Assembly (NCBI RefSeq): GCF_900114245.1
Contig: NZ_FOSK01000016.1
Coordinates: 1 to 64,000 of the forward strand
Direction of reading: 5' to 3'
DNA: 64,000 nucleotides
DNA from: Pseudovibrio ascidiaceicola
GTDB taxonomy: Bacteria > Pseudomonadota > Alphaproteobacteria > Rhizobiales > Stappiaceae
A program made the translations under genes and the position numbers. This document shows, piece after piece, positions 63,235 through 64,000 of this stretch; the stretch's first letter is position 1, and each line of letters opens with the position of its first letter. The notes under the pieces are model-generated. The model did not search any database and was not told where the DNA came from. It was given only the letters and a program-made list of their open reading frames with translations.

Positions 63235-64000
63235 ATGGGTCTGCGTAATTTTGGGCCATTTGGGCGCCTAAAAAAGGCATTGGGACAAGCTGTCGGCATT
63301 CTTGCCGTATCCTTAGCAATCGCTACAGCTCCGACTATTGCCCAGGCAAATTCCAAATATGCTGGTATTGTCGTTGATGCAAAAACCGGGAAGGTTTTGT
63401 ACGCCAACAACGCCAATGCACGACGCTACCCTGCGTCCACCACAAAGATCATGACACTTTATGTGCTCTTTGAGGAACTGGAAGCTGGCCGCGCCACACT
63501 AAATACTAAAATGAAGGTCTCCCGCTACGCAGCAGGTCGCCCACCAACAAAGCTTGGCTTGAAAGTTGGCGGCTCTTTGCGCGTTAAGGATGCCATCTAT
63601 GCACTCGTTACCAAGTCCGCAAATGATGCGTCGACTGTAATCGCAGAGCATATCTCCGGTTCTGAAACAGCATTTGCGCGCCGCATGACGCAGACGGCCC
63701 GTGCGATTGGCATGCGCAACACCACCTTCAGAAACCCACATGGCCTACCAAATTCCAAGCAGGTGACCACCGCAGCAGACCTCGCTCTGCTGGGCCGCGC
63801 GATTCAGGATCGGTTCCCGAAGTATTATAAGTACTTCAATACCCGCTCTTACACTTACGCCGGCCGCCGCATGGGCAACCACAACAAGTTGCTTGGTCGT
63901 GTCCGTGGTGTCGATGGAATCAAAACTGGTTACACCAACGCCTCCGGCTTCAACCTCGTGACCAACGTTAAACGTGACAATCGCCAGATTGTTGCCGTGG
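63235..64000 (+). CDS. D-alanyl-D-alanine carboxypeptidase (5' part, runs off the edge)
   Basis: The first 255 codons of a low-molecular-weight penicillin-binding protein; the 3' end lies beyond the window. A signal peptide (about residues 1-36, ending AQA-NS) precedes the catalytic domain. The SxxK motif is in YPASTTKIMTLYVLF (Ser62 region), SxN in KSANDASTVIAEH, and KTG in GVDGIKTGYTNASGF. The enzyme trims the terminal D-Ala of peptidoglycan stem peptides in the periplasm. CGGGGCGAAAAGAAC precedes the ATG. Confidence 0.95.
   Translation, partial: MGLRNFGPFGRLKKALGQAVGILAVSLAIATAPTIAQANSKYAGIVVDAKTGKVLYANNANARRYPASTTKIMTLYVLFEELEAGRATLNTKMKVSRYAAGRPPTKLGLKVGGSLRVKDAIYALVTKSANDASTVIAEHISGSETAFARRMTQTARAIGMRNTTFRNPHGLPNSKQVTTAADLALLGRAIQDRFPKYYKYFNTRSYTYAGRRMGNHNKLLGRVRGVDGIKTGYTNASGFNLVTNVKRDNRQIVAV

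Noticed and set aside
1-64000. CRISPR arrays, insertion sequences, phage genes and tRNA genes
   Set aside because: No regularly spaced repeats, transposase or integrase motifs, or complete tRNA folds were seen.

Overview
The window is chromosomal DNA of an alphaproteobacterium, most likely a marine Hyphomicrobiales/Stappiaceae member close to Pseudovibrio. This rests on gene content and order: gatB/gatCA, ruvX, pyrB with a degenerate pyrC, plsY, dprA, topA, rnr, a DUF983 gene, a Nudix gene, rpmG, divK, DUF3572, dinB with an N-terminal zinc ribbon, eipB (DUF1849), clpS-clpA and a phasin. The genus is inferred, not proven. No tRNA, rRNA, insertion sequence, phage or CRISPR array was recognised.

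Layout. 0-4.8 kb: a small Sel1-like protein, two tandem DUF2147 secreted proteins, a TetR regulator, a TlpA-like thioredoxin, a YfcG-like glutathione transferase and a GNAT enzyme. 4.8-10 kb (minus): osmoregulated periplasmic glucan operon opgG - small gene - opgH, then a membrane GT39-like glycosyltransferase. 10.5-25.3 kb: an Idh/MocA dehydrogenase, gatB, accessory genes (YjhX-type toxin, ArsR/hydrolase pair, Tat-exported multicopper oxidase, L-2-hydroxyglutarate oxidase, MarR divergon with an isochorismatase-like hydrolase and an SDR-DoxX fusion, a low-GC DUF6492 gene), then gatC-gatA. 25.4-30 kb: MFS pump with GlxA/TetR regulators and two tandem YHS proteins. 30-47.7 kb is a core block: ung, ruvX, AEC transporter, aidB, pyrB, pseudo-pyrC, plsY, dprA, topA, rnr, DUF983, Nudix, MFS. 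47.8-56.7 kb: rpmG, a 986-base non-coding gap with several RNA-like stem-loops, divK, DUF3572, HAD phosphatase, an unknown gene, dinB, eipB, ridA-like, glycerophosphodiesterase, FemAB-like GNAT and HIT genes. 56.9-64 kb: YoaP-like GNAT, azlC-azlD, clpA-clpS, phasin and the start of a D,D-carboxypeptidase that runs off the right edge.

How genes work together. opgG/opgH and the small gene between them look like one translationally coupled unit for periplasmic glucan backbone synthesis. GatA, GatB and GatC form one amidotransferase although their genes lie 10 kb apart. PyrB probably associates with the degenerate dihydroorotase next to it. ClpS is the adaptor of ClpA. Two regulator/target pairs have visible palindromic operators (ArsR at 15.3 kb, MarR at 20.6 kb), and the phasin has two TGC-rich direct repeats like PhaR sites.

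The points most worth following up are the small gene between opgG and opgH, the pseudo-dihydroorotase, the structured non-coding gap between rpmG and divK where pleD is expected, a nested 46-nt hairpin after the Nudix gene, and a dispersed GATTCA-NN-TGAA palindrome.
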